Part shown: piece by piece, positions 45,022 through 53,739 of the stretch | Numbering within the stretch: position 1 is the first letter of the stretch | Layout: every line of letters begins with the position of its first letter | Made by a program: the position numbers and the translations under genes | Notes under the pieces: model-generated | The model's input: the letters and a program-made list of their open reading frames with translations, nothing else | What the model was told of the DNA's origin: nothing | The model's database searches: none | Assembly (NCBI RefSeq): GCF_900112685.1 | Contig: NZ_FOMS01000002.1 | Coordinates: 372,001-436,000 of the forward strand | DNA length: 64,000 nucleotides | Direction: 5' to 3' | Origin: Roseivivax sediminis | GTDB taxonomy: Bacteria > Pseudomonadota > Alphaproteobacteria > Rhodobacterales > Rhodobacteraceae

Positions 45022-47316
45022 TCAGCGCCGCGCGGTGCGCTGACGCTTGGTCGCGGTCTTGGCGTCCTTCTTCTTGGCGCGCACCAGCTTGCGTCGGGCT
45101 GGCGGTTTCCCCTTGGGCTTGCCGCCCGGCTTGCCCCGTCGCGGCCGATCAGAACCGCGCCCGGCGGGCATTTCCGCATCCTCGAGCGTGAGCAGCTCCA
45201 GCCCGATGCCGCCCGTGACCGGCGCGGCCTCCACCAGTTTCACCGTCGCGCGCTGGCCCGGCATGACGATGGTGCCGGTATCTGCGCCCATCAACGTGCC
45301 GGCGTCGCGGTCGAAGTGGAAGAACTCGTTGCCGAGATTGCGAATCGGGATGAGCCCGTCCGCCCCGGTCTCGTCGAGCTTCACGAAGACGCCGAACTTT
45401 GCCACGCCCGAGATCCGGCCGGTGAATTCCGCGCCGACGCGGTCCGACAGGTAGGCGGCGAGGTAGCGGTCGGTGGTGTCGCGCTCGGCCGTCATCGAGC
45501 GCCGCTCGGTGTCCGAGATGTGGGTGCCGGTGGCCTCGAGCTTCTCGATTTCCTCCTCGGTCAGCCCGTCGTCGCCCCAGCAATGCGCGGTGACCAGCGC
45601 GCGGTGCACGATGAGGTCCGCATAGCGCCGGATCGGGGAGGTGAAGTGCGCGTAGTTCTGCAGCGCAAGGCCGAAATGGCCGAAGTTCTTCGGGCTGTAA
45701 TAGGCCTGCGTCATCGCGCGCAGGGTCGCGAGGTTGATGAGCTCGGATTCGTCGCGCCCCGCCGCCTCGTAGAGCAGGCGGTTGAGATGCTCGGTCTGCA
45801 GCACCCGGCCGCGCGCCAGCGTCAGGCCGGCGGCGTCGGCGGTGTCGCGCAGGCTCTCCAGCTTGTCCTCGGGCGGCTCTTCATGGACGCGGAACAGCAG
45901 AGGCATCTTCTTCTCGATCAGCTTCTCCGCCGCGGCGACGTTGGCGAGGATCATGAATTCCTCGATCAGCCGGTGCGCGTCGAGCCTGTCGGTGAAGTCG
46001 ACGCTGGCGACCTCGCCCTTCTCGGACAGCACGATGCGCCGCTCGGGCAGGTCCAGATCGAGCGGCTGACGCGCCTCCCGCGCCTTTTTCAGCGCGGCAT
46101 AGGCGGCGTAAAGCGGCGCGATGACCGTCTCGGCCAGCGGTTCGGTCTTGTCGTCCGGGCTGCCGTCCTGAGCCGCCTGCGCCTGCTGGTAGGTCAGCGA
46201 GGCCGGAGAGCGCATGAGCCCGCGCACGAAGCGCGCGCCGCGCTTGTTGCCGTTTGCGTCGATGATGATGCGCGCAGCGATGCAGGCGCGCGGCACGCCT
46301 TCGTGCAGCGAACAGAGGTCGCCCGACAGCCGATCCGGCAGCATCGGCACGACGCGGTCCGGGAAGTAGCTGGAATTGCCGCGCTTGCGCGCCTCGCGGT
46401 CGATGGCAGAGCCCGGCGTGACGTAGTGGGCGACGTCGGCGATGGCGATCCATATGACGTGCCCGCCTTCGTTCTTGGGGTCATCGTCGGGATGGGCGTA
46501 TACGGCGTCGTCATGGTCGCGCGCGTCCGACGGGTCGATGGTGACGAGCGGCAGCTCGCGCAGATCCTCGCGGCCCTTGAGGCCGGCGGGCTTCATGTGA
46601 TCGGCCTCGCGCAGCACGTCCTCGGGGAAATCGTCGGGTATGCCGTGCTGGTGGATCGCGATGAGCGACACCGCCCTCGGCTCGGACGGATCGCCGATGC
46701 GCGAGACGATGCGGGCGCGCGGGATGCCCATGCGGCCCTTGGGGCCGGCCTGCTCGGCCTCCACCAGCTCGCCTTCCTTCGCGCCGCCGGTGGCGTCGGG
46801 GGCCACCTGCCATTCGGTCGCCGCGCCCTTGTCGATGGGCACGATGCGCCCGCCCTCGGCGCCCTTGCGGAAGACGCCGACGACCTTGCGCGGGCTGGCG
46901 CCGATGCGGCGGATCACCCGCGCCTCGTAATTGTAGCCCTCTCCCGCGACGGCGGTCAGCCGTGCCAGCACCCGGTCGCCTTCGCCGAGCGCGGGGTCCG
47001 ATGACCGGGTGACCATCAGCACCACGGGTTCGACCCCGTCGCCGTGCCATTCCAGCGGCTGCGCATAAAGATCGCCGTCGTCCGACGGCGCCTTGATCTG
47101 CAGCACCGACACCGGCGGCAGGCGGTCGGGGTCGCGGTAGGTCTTCTTGCGCTTCTCCAGATGGCCGTCTGCCTCGAGCTCCTTGAGGATGCGCTTGAGG
47201 TCGATCCGGTCCGCCCCCTTGACGTTGAACGCCTTCGCGATGTCGCGCTTGGCGGTCTGGGTGGGGTTCTCGGAGATCCAGTCGAGGATCTCGGACTTTG
47301 TGGGAAGCTGGCTCAT
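45022..47316 (-). CDS. rnr: ribonuclease R
   Basis: A processive 3'-5' exoribonuclease that degrades structured RNA and helps in rRNA and tmRNA quality control. The 764-residue protein begins with a winged-helix segment (MSQLPTKSEILDWISENPTQ), followed by cold-shock-type domains. The RNB catalytic domain starts near residue 260 with acidic active-site residues in DPSDARDHDDAVYA, and continues with ITSPIRRYADLIVHRAL-type sequence (FTSPIRRYADLIVH). An S1 domain (FTGRISGVAKFGVFVKLDET, about residues 634-653) and a Lys/Arg-rich tail complete it. The start at 47316 matches the family and lies 32 bases after the GNAT gene stop. Confidence 0.96.
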   Translation of the reverse strand: MSQLPTKSEILDWISENPTQTAKRDIAKAFNVKGADRIDLKRILKELEADGHLEKRKKTYRDPDRLPPVSVLQIKAPSDDGDLYAQPLEWHGDGVEPVVLMVTRSSDPALGEGDRVLARLTAVAGEGYNYEARVIRRIGASPRKVVGVFRKGAEGGRIVPIDKGAATEWQVAPDATGGAKEGELVEAEQAGPKGRMGIPRARIVSRIGDPSEPRAVSLIAIHQHGIPDDFPEDVLREADHMKPAGLKGREDLRELPLVTIDPSDARDHDDAVYAHPDDDPKNEGGHVIWIAIADVAHYVTPGSAIDREARKRGNSSYFPDRVVPMLPDRLSGDLCSLHEGVPRACIAARIIIDANGNKRGARFVRGLMRSPASLTYQQAQAAQDGSPDDKTEPLAETVIAPLYAAYAALKKAREARQPLDLDLPERRIVLSEKGEVASVDFTDRLDAHRLIEEFMILANVAAAEKLIEKKMPLLFRVHEEPPEDKLESLRDTADAAGLTLARGRVLQTEHLNRLLYEAAGRDESELINLATLRAMTQAYYSPKNFGHFGLALQNYAHFTSPIRRYADLIVHRALVTAHCWGDDGLTEEEIEKLEATGTHISDTERRSMTAERDTTDRYLAAYLSDRVGAEFTGRISGVAKFGVFVKLDETGADGLIPIRNLGNEFFHFDRDAGTLMGADTGTIVMPGQRATVKLVEAAPVTGGIGLELLTLEDAEMPAGRGSDRPRRGKPGGKPKGKPPARRKLVRAKKKDAKTATKRQRTARR

Positions 47317-47348
47317 GCGGGGCGAGGTAGCACGCGAATGCGGGGTCG

Positions 47349-47780
47349 TCACGGGGATTGCAGATCGAGCGTCATGGTGCGGTGCGGGATGCCGCCGTCG
47401 TCGTATCCCGGCCCCTCGGCGACGAAGCCGAAGCGGCCGTAGAATCCCAGCGCGTGGGTCTGCGCGCCGAGCGTCACGCGCGTCACGCCCGGCAGGGCGC
47501 GCAACCGCTCCAGCGCCTCGGCGATCAACCGCGCGCCAAGGCCTGTGCCGCGATAGGGGGAAAGCACGACGACGCGGCCGATCGCGGCAGTGGACCCGTT
47601 CAGCAGCAGCCGCGCGGTGCCGGCCGGAGCGCCGTCGACATAGGCGACGAGGTGGATGGCGCCCGCGTCGAGGTCGTCCCATTCCTCCGCCTCGGGGATG
47701 CGCTGCTCTTCGATGAAAACGGCGCGGCGCAGGGCGTGGGCGTCTGCGAGGTCCGATACCTCCTCGATCCGGACGCTCAC
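47349..47780 (-). CDS. GNAT-family N-acetyltransferase
   Basis: A 143-residue acetyltransferase of the GNAT fold that uses acetyl-CoA; the substrate is not evident. The acetyl-CoA site is [20 protein letters not shown] (about residues 72-91), followed by [26 protein letters not shown] in the usual C-terminal position. The gene begins with GTG overlapping the dapE stop (GTGA), showing translational coupling to dapE, and is followed closely by rnr. The opening [20 protein letters not shown] resembles the ElaA-like or YjcF-like single-domain members. Confidence 0.85.
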   Translation of the reverse strand: MSVRIEEVSDLADAHALRRAVFIEEQRIPEAEEWDDLDAGAIHLVAYVDGAPAGTARLLLNGSTAAIGRVVVLSPYRGTGLGARLIAEALERLRALPGVTRVTLGAQTHALGFYGRFGFVAEGPGYDDGGIPHRTMTLDLQSP

Positions 47781-48922
47781 GCGAAATAGTCCCGCAGGAT
47801 CCGGCTGTAGACCGCTTTCAGCGCGTGGATATCCTCGACCGGCACGCGTTCGTCGACCTGGTGCATGGTGCGGCCGACGAGGCCGAACTCCACCACCGGG
47901 CAATGATCCTTCATGAAGCGCGCATCCGACGTGCCGCCCGTGGTGGACAGCGCCGGCGCGATGCCCGTCTCGGCCTCCACGGCGCGGGCGACAAGTTCGG
48001 ACAGCGGGCCGGGGGGCGTCAGGAACGCCTCGCCCGAGATGCGGATATCGGCGGTCGTGGTGGTGCCGAAGACGGCGTCGACCTCGGCCGCGACCTCCTT
48101 GATCCACGCCGACAGAGAGGCGCCGGAATGGATGTCGTTGAAGCGGATGTTGACGGTGCCCCGTGTCGTCTCGGGGATCACGTTTGTTGCCGGATTGCCG
48201 GTGTCGATGGTCACCACGGCGAGCGTCGAGGGATCGAAATGATCCGTCCCGTCGTCCAGCCGGTAGGAGGAAAGCCGGTCCATCAGCCGCGCCATCGCCG
48301 GCAGCGGGTTCACCGCGCGGTGGGGATAGGCGGCATGTCCCTGCACCCCGGCCACGGTCAGGTGCGCGTTGAGCGACCCGCGCCGGCCGATCTTGATCAT
48401 CTCGCCGAAGGTGTTGGGGCAGGTCGGCTCCCCCACCAGGCAGGCCGACAGGCGCTCGCCTTCCCGGACCATCCAGTCGAGCAGGGCGCGCGTGCCGTCG
48501 ACCGACGGGCCTTCCTCGTCGCCGGTTATGGCGAGCACCACGGCGCCGTCCGGGGGCGTGTCCGCGACGAAGTCGATGGCGGCAGCGGCGAAGGCGGCGA
48601 CGCCCGACTTCATGTCCGTCGCCCCGCGGCCCCAGATCCAGCCGCCCCGCAGCTCCGCCCCGAAGGGATCGGCGCTCCAGGCGGCGGGATCGCCAACCGG
48701 CACGACGTCGGTGTGACCGTTGAAGCCGAAGGTCTTGCCGTGCCCCTTGGCCCCCCAGCGGGCATAGAGGTTCGGCACGCCGGCGCGGTCGACGCGGGTG
48801 CAGGCAAAGCCTGCCTCCGTGAGACGCGCCTCCAGGAGTTGCAGCGCGCCGCCCTCCTCCGGCGTGACGGAGGGGCAGCGGATCAGCTCCCGCGTTAGCT
48901 CGACAGGGTCGGTCTGGGGCAT
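47777..48922 (-). CDS. dapE: succinyl-diaminopimelate desuccinylase
   Basis: Hydrolyses N-succinyl-LL-diaminopimelate in the succinylase branch of lysine and diaminopimelate synthesis. The 381-residue M20-family metallopeptidase has its two-zinc site in [38 protein letters not shown] and [10 protein letters not shown], with the C-terminal histidine segment near GRTMHQVDE. Length and motifs match alphaproteobacterial DapE. It is the first gene of a likely dapE-GNAT-rnr-transglycosylase operon, and dapD and asd of the same pathway lie within 10 kb. Confidence 0.95.
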   Translation of the reverse strand: MPQTDPVELTRELIRCPSVTPEEGGALQLLEARLTEAGFACTRVDRAGVPNLYARWGAKGHGKTFGFNGHTDVVPVGDPAAWSADPFGAELRGGWIWGRGATDMKSGVAAFAAAAIDFVADTPPDGAVVLAITGDEEGPSVDGTRALLDWMVREGERLSACLVGEPTCPNTFGEMIKIGRRGSLNAHLTVAGVQGHAAYPHRAVNPLPAMARLMDRLSSYRLDDGTDHFDPSTLAVVTIDTGNPATNVIPETTRGTVNIRFNDIHSGASLSAWIKEVAAEVDAVFGTTTTADIRISGEAFLTPPGPLSELVARAVEAETGIAPALSTTGGTSDARFMKDHCPVVEFGLVGRTMHQVDERVPVEDIHALKAVYSRILRDYFA

Positions 48923-49033
48923 GGCTCGCTCCGCTCCGCGTTCAACGGAATTGGCCTAGCCGGGCAGGCGCCCCAGTGCAAACGTCTCGGTGTATCCGGC
49001 GCGCCAGCGCGGCGCTCGGCGCGGTCCGTAGGG

Positions 49034-49366
49034 TCAGCCGTGCTTTTCGAAGAAGGGCGTGACCTGCGCCACGATCACCGAGTTCTCGTCGAGCGCGCGC
49101 GCCATGAGCGCGGCTTCCTCCTCGTCGATCTCGTGGCCCGCCTCGCGGCGCTCGTCCTCCGTGCCATAGCCGGTGACGTCGAGCGGGGCCATGTCCGCCT
49201 GCTTGAGGATCGCGACGGTTTCGCGCACCGCCTCCGCCTCGTCCACGCCGGAGGCGTAGCACATCAGCGCTGCGCCGGTGGCACCGTCGGGGAGGCCGTC
49301 GCCGTCCTTGCGGCCGACCTCGACCAGAAGCGTGAAGACCTGTTGTGTGCGCGGCGCTTTCGACAT
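49034..49366 (-). CDS. conserved small protein of unknown function
   Basis: A 110-residue acidic protein that I do not recognise (MSKAPRTQQVFTLLVEVGRK). It is predicted soluble, with one plausible long helix near VDEAEAVRETVAILKQADM and an acidic segment rich in Glu/Asp after it. No signal peptide or membrane segment is seen. It is on the same strand as dapE but separated by about 110 bases, and is preceded by the GlsB/YeaQ-type gene. Codon use is like the neighbours, so it is probably real. Confidence 0.65.
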   Translation of the reverse strand: MSKAPRTQQVFTLLVEVGRKDGDGLPDGATGAALMCYASGVDEAEAVRETVAILKQADMAPLDVTGYGTEDERREAGHEIDEEEAALMARALDENSVIVAQVTPFFEKHG

Positions 49367-49473
49367 GCGGCGGGCCATGCCCGTCCGCGTGGCCCGTGTC
49401 AATCGCGCCGCGCGGGGCGGATGCCCGCGCGGCGCGTAGGTGTCGGCGGGCGCTTTGCCCGCCGGCAGGCGGA

Positions 49474-49716
49474 TCAGCTCTTGATCGCGCGCCAGGCGCC
49501 GATCAGGCCGCAGGCGCCGATGATTGCCACGATGAGGTAGGCTATCCAGTTCGACGGCTCGTAGGCGCCGAACAGCACGCTGAGGATGAAGTTCAGGACG
49601 GCCGCGCCCAGAATCCCGAGGATGATGTTGGTCAGAAGACCGTGGTCGGCCCCCATGATCTTCTCGGCGATCCAGCCGGCGAGGCCGCCGAGAATGATGG
49701 TGATGATCCAGCCCAT
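49474..49716 (-). CDS. GlsB/YeaQ/YmgE-family small membrane protein
   Basis: An 80-residue, strongly hydrophobic protein with about three transmembrane helices and the family glycine pattern (IITIILGGLAGWIAEKIMG, then NIILGILGAAVLNFIL). Members are called transglycosylase-associated proteins and are often stress-induced, but their biochemical role is not known. The start MGWIITII is typical and is preceded by AGGAG. It stands as a single gene on the minus strand. Confidence 0.9.
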   Translation of the reverse strand: MGWIITIILGGLAGWIAEKIMGADHGLLTNIILGILGAAVLNFILSVLFGAYEPSNWIAYLIVAIIGACGLIGAWRAIKS

Positions 49717-49794
49717 GAAAAGCTCCTGTTGGCTTTGAGAAATAGAGATCCGGTTGGCAACCCGTCGCAGGGCCCGGATGTTCCAGCGGCACCC

Positions 49795-50823
49795 TCAGCC
49801 GGTGACCTCCACCGTGAGCGCGGTGGCGTAGATGCCCATCATCAGCACGCTTTCGATGCCGATGCGGCCGGGTCCCTCGCGCTGGCGCAGGATCAGCCCG
49901 GCCAGCAGCACCGCCGTCATCAGTAGGCCGGTGCCCAGCCAGTAGACATCGTTCGCCTCGATCGCGTGGTAGATGGACCCGTCGCGGTAGGCGATGTCAC
50001 CGGCCACGAGGAAGAGCGTGTCGAAAGTGTTGCCGCCGATGATCCCGCCGATGGCGAGCTGCAGCGCGCCGCGCCGCACCGCCACCAGCGTGGTGACGAA
50101 TTCCGGCAGCGAGGTGACGATTGCGGTGATGAGCGAGCCGACGAGGCTCGAGCTCATCGAGAAGCGTTCGATGAACTGGCCGCCGGCAAGGCTGATGACG
50201 TAGCCGCCCGCGCCCATGATCGCCACGAGACCCGCGAATTGCAGCGCGGGCCCGCGCACGGACCGGTTGGGCTCCTCGTCGTCCTCGGGCGTGTCGTGCC
50301 GGGTCTCGGTGGTGCGGACCGGCCGCCACATCGGGTATTCTTTGACCGTGGAGGACAGGTGCACGCCGGCAAGATATGCCACGAAAAGCGCGATGGAGAC
50401 CGGATGTACCCCCAGATAGGCTATATCCGGCCCCGATAGCGCGCAAAGGGGCAGGCTGAGAAGAATGATCAGCATCACCGCCTGGAAGAGGTTCGCAGGC
50501 TCCGCGGCGGCGTGTTCGAGGTTGGCGCGCCGGTGCAGAAGATCTGCAAGGGCGAGGAACAGCGTCTGCGCCGCGATCCCGCCCACGGCGTTGGAGAAGG
50601 CGTAGGAGGCATCGCCGCTCAGCGCCGCGCTGACAGACACGACGACCCCGGCGAGCGACGTGGCCCCGCCGAGGATAAGCCCGCCGGCCATCGCCTCGCC
50701 CAGCTTGGTGCGGTCGGCGATGACGTCGGCCAGAGCCGTGGCGCGAATGGAGGCGAGCACGACAGCCGCCGCGGCCAGGGCGAAGACGCCCAGTAGAACC
50801 GGTACCGAAAGATCTGAAAGCAT
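49795..50823 (-). CDS. sodium/calcium exchanger-family membrane protein
   Basis: A 342-residue integral membrane protein of the cation/Ca2+ antiporter superfamily. Two inverted-topology repeats are visible. The first is GGATSLAGVVVSVSAALSGD followed by AFSNAVGGIA (about residues 45-85). The second is SSLVGSLITAIVTSLPEF with the GGIIGGNTFDTLFLVAGD segment (about residues 225-275). These are the ion-binding alpha repeats. A hydrophilic loop (about 165-200, ETRHDTPEDDEEPN) separates the halves. The acidic residues of the first repeat deviate from the classical GTSLPEL form (SLAG), so the ion specificity is uncertain. The start is at MLSDLSVPVLLG. Confidence 0.8.
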   Translation of the reverse strand: MLSDLSVPVLLGVFALAAAAVVLASIRATALADVIADRTKLGEAMAGGLILGGATSLAGVVVSVSAALSGDASYAFSNAVGGIAAQTLFLALADLLHRRANLEHAAAEPANLFQAVMLIILLSLPLCALSGPDIAYLGVHPVSIALFVAYLAGVHLSSTVKEYPMWRPVRTTETRHDTPEDDEEPNRSVRGPALQFAGLVAIMGAGGYVISLAGGQFIERFSMSSSLVGSLITAIVTSLPEFVTTLVAVRRGALQLAIGGIIGGNTFDTLFLVAGDIAYRDGSIYHAIEANDVYWLGTGLLMTAVLLAGLILRQREGPGRIGIESVLMMGIYATALTVEVTG

Positions 50824-50894
50824 GTCCCGCCTGCGCTTGTCCCATCTAGCCAACGGCCGGCCCGCGAATTGGTTTCACGCGGGCGTGACGGTTG

Positions 50895-51761
50895 TCAGTC
50901 AAGCGGCAGCGTCACCGCCCCTTCGGCCGTCCAGTCGGGATCGCTTTCGTAGAGCCATCGCAGGCCGCCGAGGATAGCCGCACGGTCGGACCGGTCCAGC
51001 GCCAGGATCGCCGCGGACCGGCCCGACCAGAGCTGCGCCGCGCCGGCCCGGGCGGCGGCGTTCACCGTCCCGCCCAGGATCAGCAATGCGACGCAGGGGG
51101 CGAACCCCGGCGCGTCCGGAGGCTCTGCCGACAGTCGGGCGGGATCGACCGGCAGATCCTCCCCGGGGTCCTCGAACCAGGCATCCGGCACGGCGAGCGC
51201 GGTTTCGATGGCTGCGCGCCCCGGGGCCGCGACCTCGTCTCGCAGGCCCGGCGGCATCCTCCGCGCGAGCGCGACGAGCGGCGGCATGACCGCGCTCCGC
51301 GGCCGGGTGAGGCGGTCTCGCGGGCCGGGGGCGCTGTCCAGGTCCAGCCCGCTTCCGGCCGCGAGTCTGTCGATCCCGTTGGCCAGCGCGGCGCGTTGCG
51401 CCGCCGGCGCGATGCGGTAATGGTCGGCCAGCGCGTCCCAGTACTCGGCGAGTTCGGGGCCCAAGCCGCTGCCGGCCAATGCGCCGCGGACAAGGATCGC
51501 GGAGGCCCAGATAAAGGCGCCGAAATCGTCGTCCGGCGTGGCGGCGGCAAGGCGCAGCGCGTCACCCGCCCCGGTCGGCACCGACACAGGATCGGCGCCG
51601 GTCCGGATGGCGTCGAGCGCGTCGGCAGCACCCGTCTCGACGGGGATGCGCGCGGCGATCCGGGCGGGCAGGTCGGGCCGGCCGGCGCGGATCAGCGCGT
51701 CCAGGTCGGCCATCGCCTGGCGGGTGCGGAATTCGGGGTGAGGCGTGCGTTCGGGTGACAT
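50895..51761 (-). CDS. hypothetical Ala/Pro-rich protein
   Basis: A 288-residue protein that I do not recognise. It is rich in Ala, Arg, Pro and Asp, has no signal peptide or membrane segment, and appears mostly helical. Segments with more regular hydrophobicity are AFIWASAILVRGALAGSGLG and ALLILGGTVNAAARAGAAQL. I use the ATG at 51761 (MSPERTPHPEF); the frame continues upstream without better support. It lies about 90 bases after dapD on the same strand and may be co-transcribed with it. Codon use is like that of the neighbours. Confidence 0.6.
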   Translation of the reverse strand: MSPERTPHPEFRTRQAMADLDALIRAGRPDLPARIAARIPVETGAADALDAIRTGADPVSVPTGAGDALRLAAATPDDDFGAFIWASAILVRGALAGSGLGPELAEYWDALADHYRIAPAAQRAALANGIDRLAAGSGLDLDSAPGPRDRLTRPRSAVMPPLVALARRMPPGLRDEVAAPGRAAIETALAVPDAWFEDPGEDLPVDPARLSAEPPDAPGFAPCVALLILGGTVNAAARAGAAQLWSGRSAAILALDRSDRAAILGGLRWLYESDPDWTAEGAVTLPLD

Positions 51762-51854
51762 GCCCCGGCCATGACGCCCGAATCGGGTTGTTTCAGGCCA
51801 CGAATGCGGCGGTTCCTGCACGTGTCTGACGAGACACAGCCGACGGGCGCGGCC

Positions 51855-52682
51855 TCAGTCGCGCAGAAGCTCGTTGATGCCGACCTTGGACCGGGTCTGC
51901 GCATCCACCCGCTTCACGATCACCGCGCAATAGAGGTTGAGGCCCCCCTTCGTCGGCATGGAGCCCGACACCACGACCGAATAGGGCGGCACCTCGCCCA
52001 TGAAGACCTCTCCGGTTTCGCGGTCGACGATCTTGGTGGACTTGCCGATATAGACCCCCATGCCGAGGACCGCGCCCTCGCGCACGATGCAGCCCTCGAC
52101 CACCTCGGACCGGGCGCCGATGAAGCAGTTGTCCTCGATGATCGTCGGCTCGGCCTGCAGGGGCTCCAGCACGCCGCCGATGCCGACGCCGCCCGACAGG
52201 TGCACGCCCTTGCCGATCTGCGCGCAGGATCCGACGGTGGCCCAGGTGTCGACCATCGTGCCCTCGTCCACGTAGGCGCCGAGATTCACGAAGGAGGGCA
52301 TCAGCACCACGCCCTTGGCGATGTGGGCCGAGCGGCGCACCACCGCGTTCGGCACCGCGCGGAAGCCGGCCTCGCGCCAGCGGTTCTCGCCCCAGCCGGC
52401 GAACTTGCTGTCGACCTTGTCGAACCAGCCGCCGCCCTGCGGGCCGCCCGGCTGCATCTCCATGTCCTTGATGCGAAAGCCCAGCAGCACGGCCTTCTTG
52501 GCCCACTGGTTCACCACCCAGTCGCCGCCCTCGGGCTTATCGGCAACGCGGATCTCGCCGCGGTCGAGCGCCTCGAGCGTGTCCTCGATGGCTTGCCGCG
52601 TCTCGCCCCCGGTGGCAGGCGTGATGTCGGCGCGCGCCTCCCAGGCGGTTTCGATGGCGGTCTCGAGGGCCTTGGTGTCCAT
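51855..52682 (-). CDS. dapD: 2,3,4,5-tetrahydropyridine-2,6-dicarboxylate N-succinyltransferase
   Basis: Transfers succinyl from succinyl-CoA to tetrahydrodipicolinate, the committed step of the succinylase branch of lysine synthesis. The 275-residue left-handed beta-helix enzyme shows hexapeptide-repeat sequence from about residue 95 ([20 protein letters not shown] then [20 protein letters not shown]) and the conserved [15 protein letters not shown]-type segment ([14 protein letters not shown]). The N-terminal helical domain begins [11 protein letters not shown]. Its partners dapE and asd are close by. Confidence 0.96.
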   Translation of the reverse strand: MDTKALETAIETAWEARADITPATGGETRQAIEDTLEALDRGEIRVADKPEGGDWVVNQWAKKAVLLGFRIKDMEMQPGGPQGGGWFDKVDSKFAGWGENRWREAGFRAVPNAVVRRSAHIAKGVVLMPSFVNLGAYVDEGTMVDTWATVGSCAQIGKGVHLSGGVGIGGVLEPLQAEPTIIEDNCFIGARSEVVEGCIVREGAVLGMGVYIGKSTKIVDRETGEVFMGEVPPYSVVVSGSMPTKGGLNLYCAVIVKRVDAQTRSKVGINELLRD

Positions 52683-52803
52683 GCTGTGTCTCTTTCGTGT
52701 CCCGGTGTCGCCGCGTCATAGCGAAGCCGCCGCGTCGAGGAAACCCCGCTGGCGCCGGCGGCGGTGACAGGCTAGCTCTGGTCGGATCCGAAGCGGAGTG
52801 ACC

Positions 52804-53646
52804 ATGACCAAAGACAACGACAGCCAGTTCCGCGATGCCGACCGCGACTGGGAAACCGCGCGACAGGTGCCCGACACGCCGCAGACCAGATCGCCGGCCT
52901 ACCGGTTGGCCTTTGGCGACGAGGATTTCCTCCTCCGGCGGGAGCTGCGGCCGGTGCGGCTGCAGCTCGAGCTGATGAAGTTCGACCTGCTGCTCGACGA
53001 GGCCGGGGTGAAATCGACCGTCGTGCTGTTCGGCGGCGCGCGCATCAAACGCCCCGAGGAAAAGCACAGCGCCAAGACCCCCGCGCTGGCCGAGATGAGC
53101 CGCTTCTACGAGGAGGCGCGCATCTTCGCCCGCGCCATGACCGAGAAATCGCTGGAGACCGGCGGGCGCGAATTCGTGCTGGCGACCGGCGGCGGACCGG
53201 GCGTGATGGAGGCCGGCAACCGCGGCGCGCACGAGGCGGGCGGGCGGTCGCTTGGGCTCAATATCGTGCTGCCGCACGAACAGGCGCCGAACGAATACGT
53301 CACGCCGGACCTTGCCTTCAACTTCCACTACTTCGCGATCCGCAAGATGCATTTCCTGATGCGCGCGCGGGCGGTCTGCGCCTTCCCCGGCGGCTTCGGG
53401 ACGATGGACGAGCTTTTCGAGACGCTGACGCTGATCCAGACTGGACGGATGAAGCAGATCCCGGTGCTGCTGTTCGGGCGGGAATTCTGGGAGAAGGTGG
53501 TGAACTGGCAGGCGCTGGTGGAGGCCGGTACGATCGCGGCGGCGGACCTCGACCTCTTCCGCTACGTGGAGAACGCGGACGAGGCGATCGACATCATCGA
53601 GAGCTGGGAGCCGAAGGGCGCTCGGGAGTCGATCCCCGACCGATGA
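52804..53646 (+). CDS. LOG-family (TIGR00730-type) protein
   Basis: A 280-residue member of the LOG family, whose characterised members release free cytokinin-type bases from nucleoside 5'-monophosphates; in bacteria the role is usually nucleotide hydrolysis. The signature motifs are present: ATGGGPGVMEAGNRGAHEAG (residues 132-151) and PGGFGTMDELFETLTLIQTG (about 196-215). It has an N-terminal extension of about 80 residues, as in the longer bacterial class. The ATG at 52804 has GGAG five bases upstream. It is divergent from dapD and followed by a terminator-like stem-loop. Confidence 0.88.
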   Translation: MTKDNDSQFRDADRDWETARQVPDTPQTRSPAYRLAFGDEDFLLRRELRPVRLQLELMKFDLLLDEAGVKSTVVLFGGARIKRPEEKHSAKTPALAEMSRFYEEARIFARAMTEKSLETGGREFVLATGGGPGVMEAGNRGAHEAGGRSLGLNIVLPHEQAPNEYVTPDLAFNFHYFAIRKMHFLMRARAVCAFPGGFGTMDELFETLTLIQTGRMKQIPVLLFGREFWEKVVNWQALVEAGTIAAADLDLFRYVENADEAIDIIESWEPKGARESIPDR

Positions 53647-53663
53647 GCGCGTGGCACCGGCGG

Positions 53664-53722
53664 GCGCGAGGGGCCGGCTCCTCGCGCTCTCCGGTGTATT
53701 TGAGACGGGAAGAAGGGGGGAC
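53664..53722 (+). terminator. terminator-like stem-loop after the LOG gene, with repeated tail
   Basis: A perfect 8-bp stem (gcgcgagg / cctcgcgc) with an 8-base loop is followed by gtatttgagacgggaag and a G-run. The tail matches the one after carB (32111-32140) at about 22 of 26 positions from GTATTTG onward. The convergent dehydratase gene ends just beyond it. Confidence 0.55.
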
Positions 53723-53739
53723 GGCCCGCCGCTTCGGGC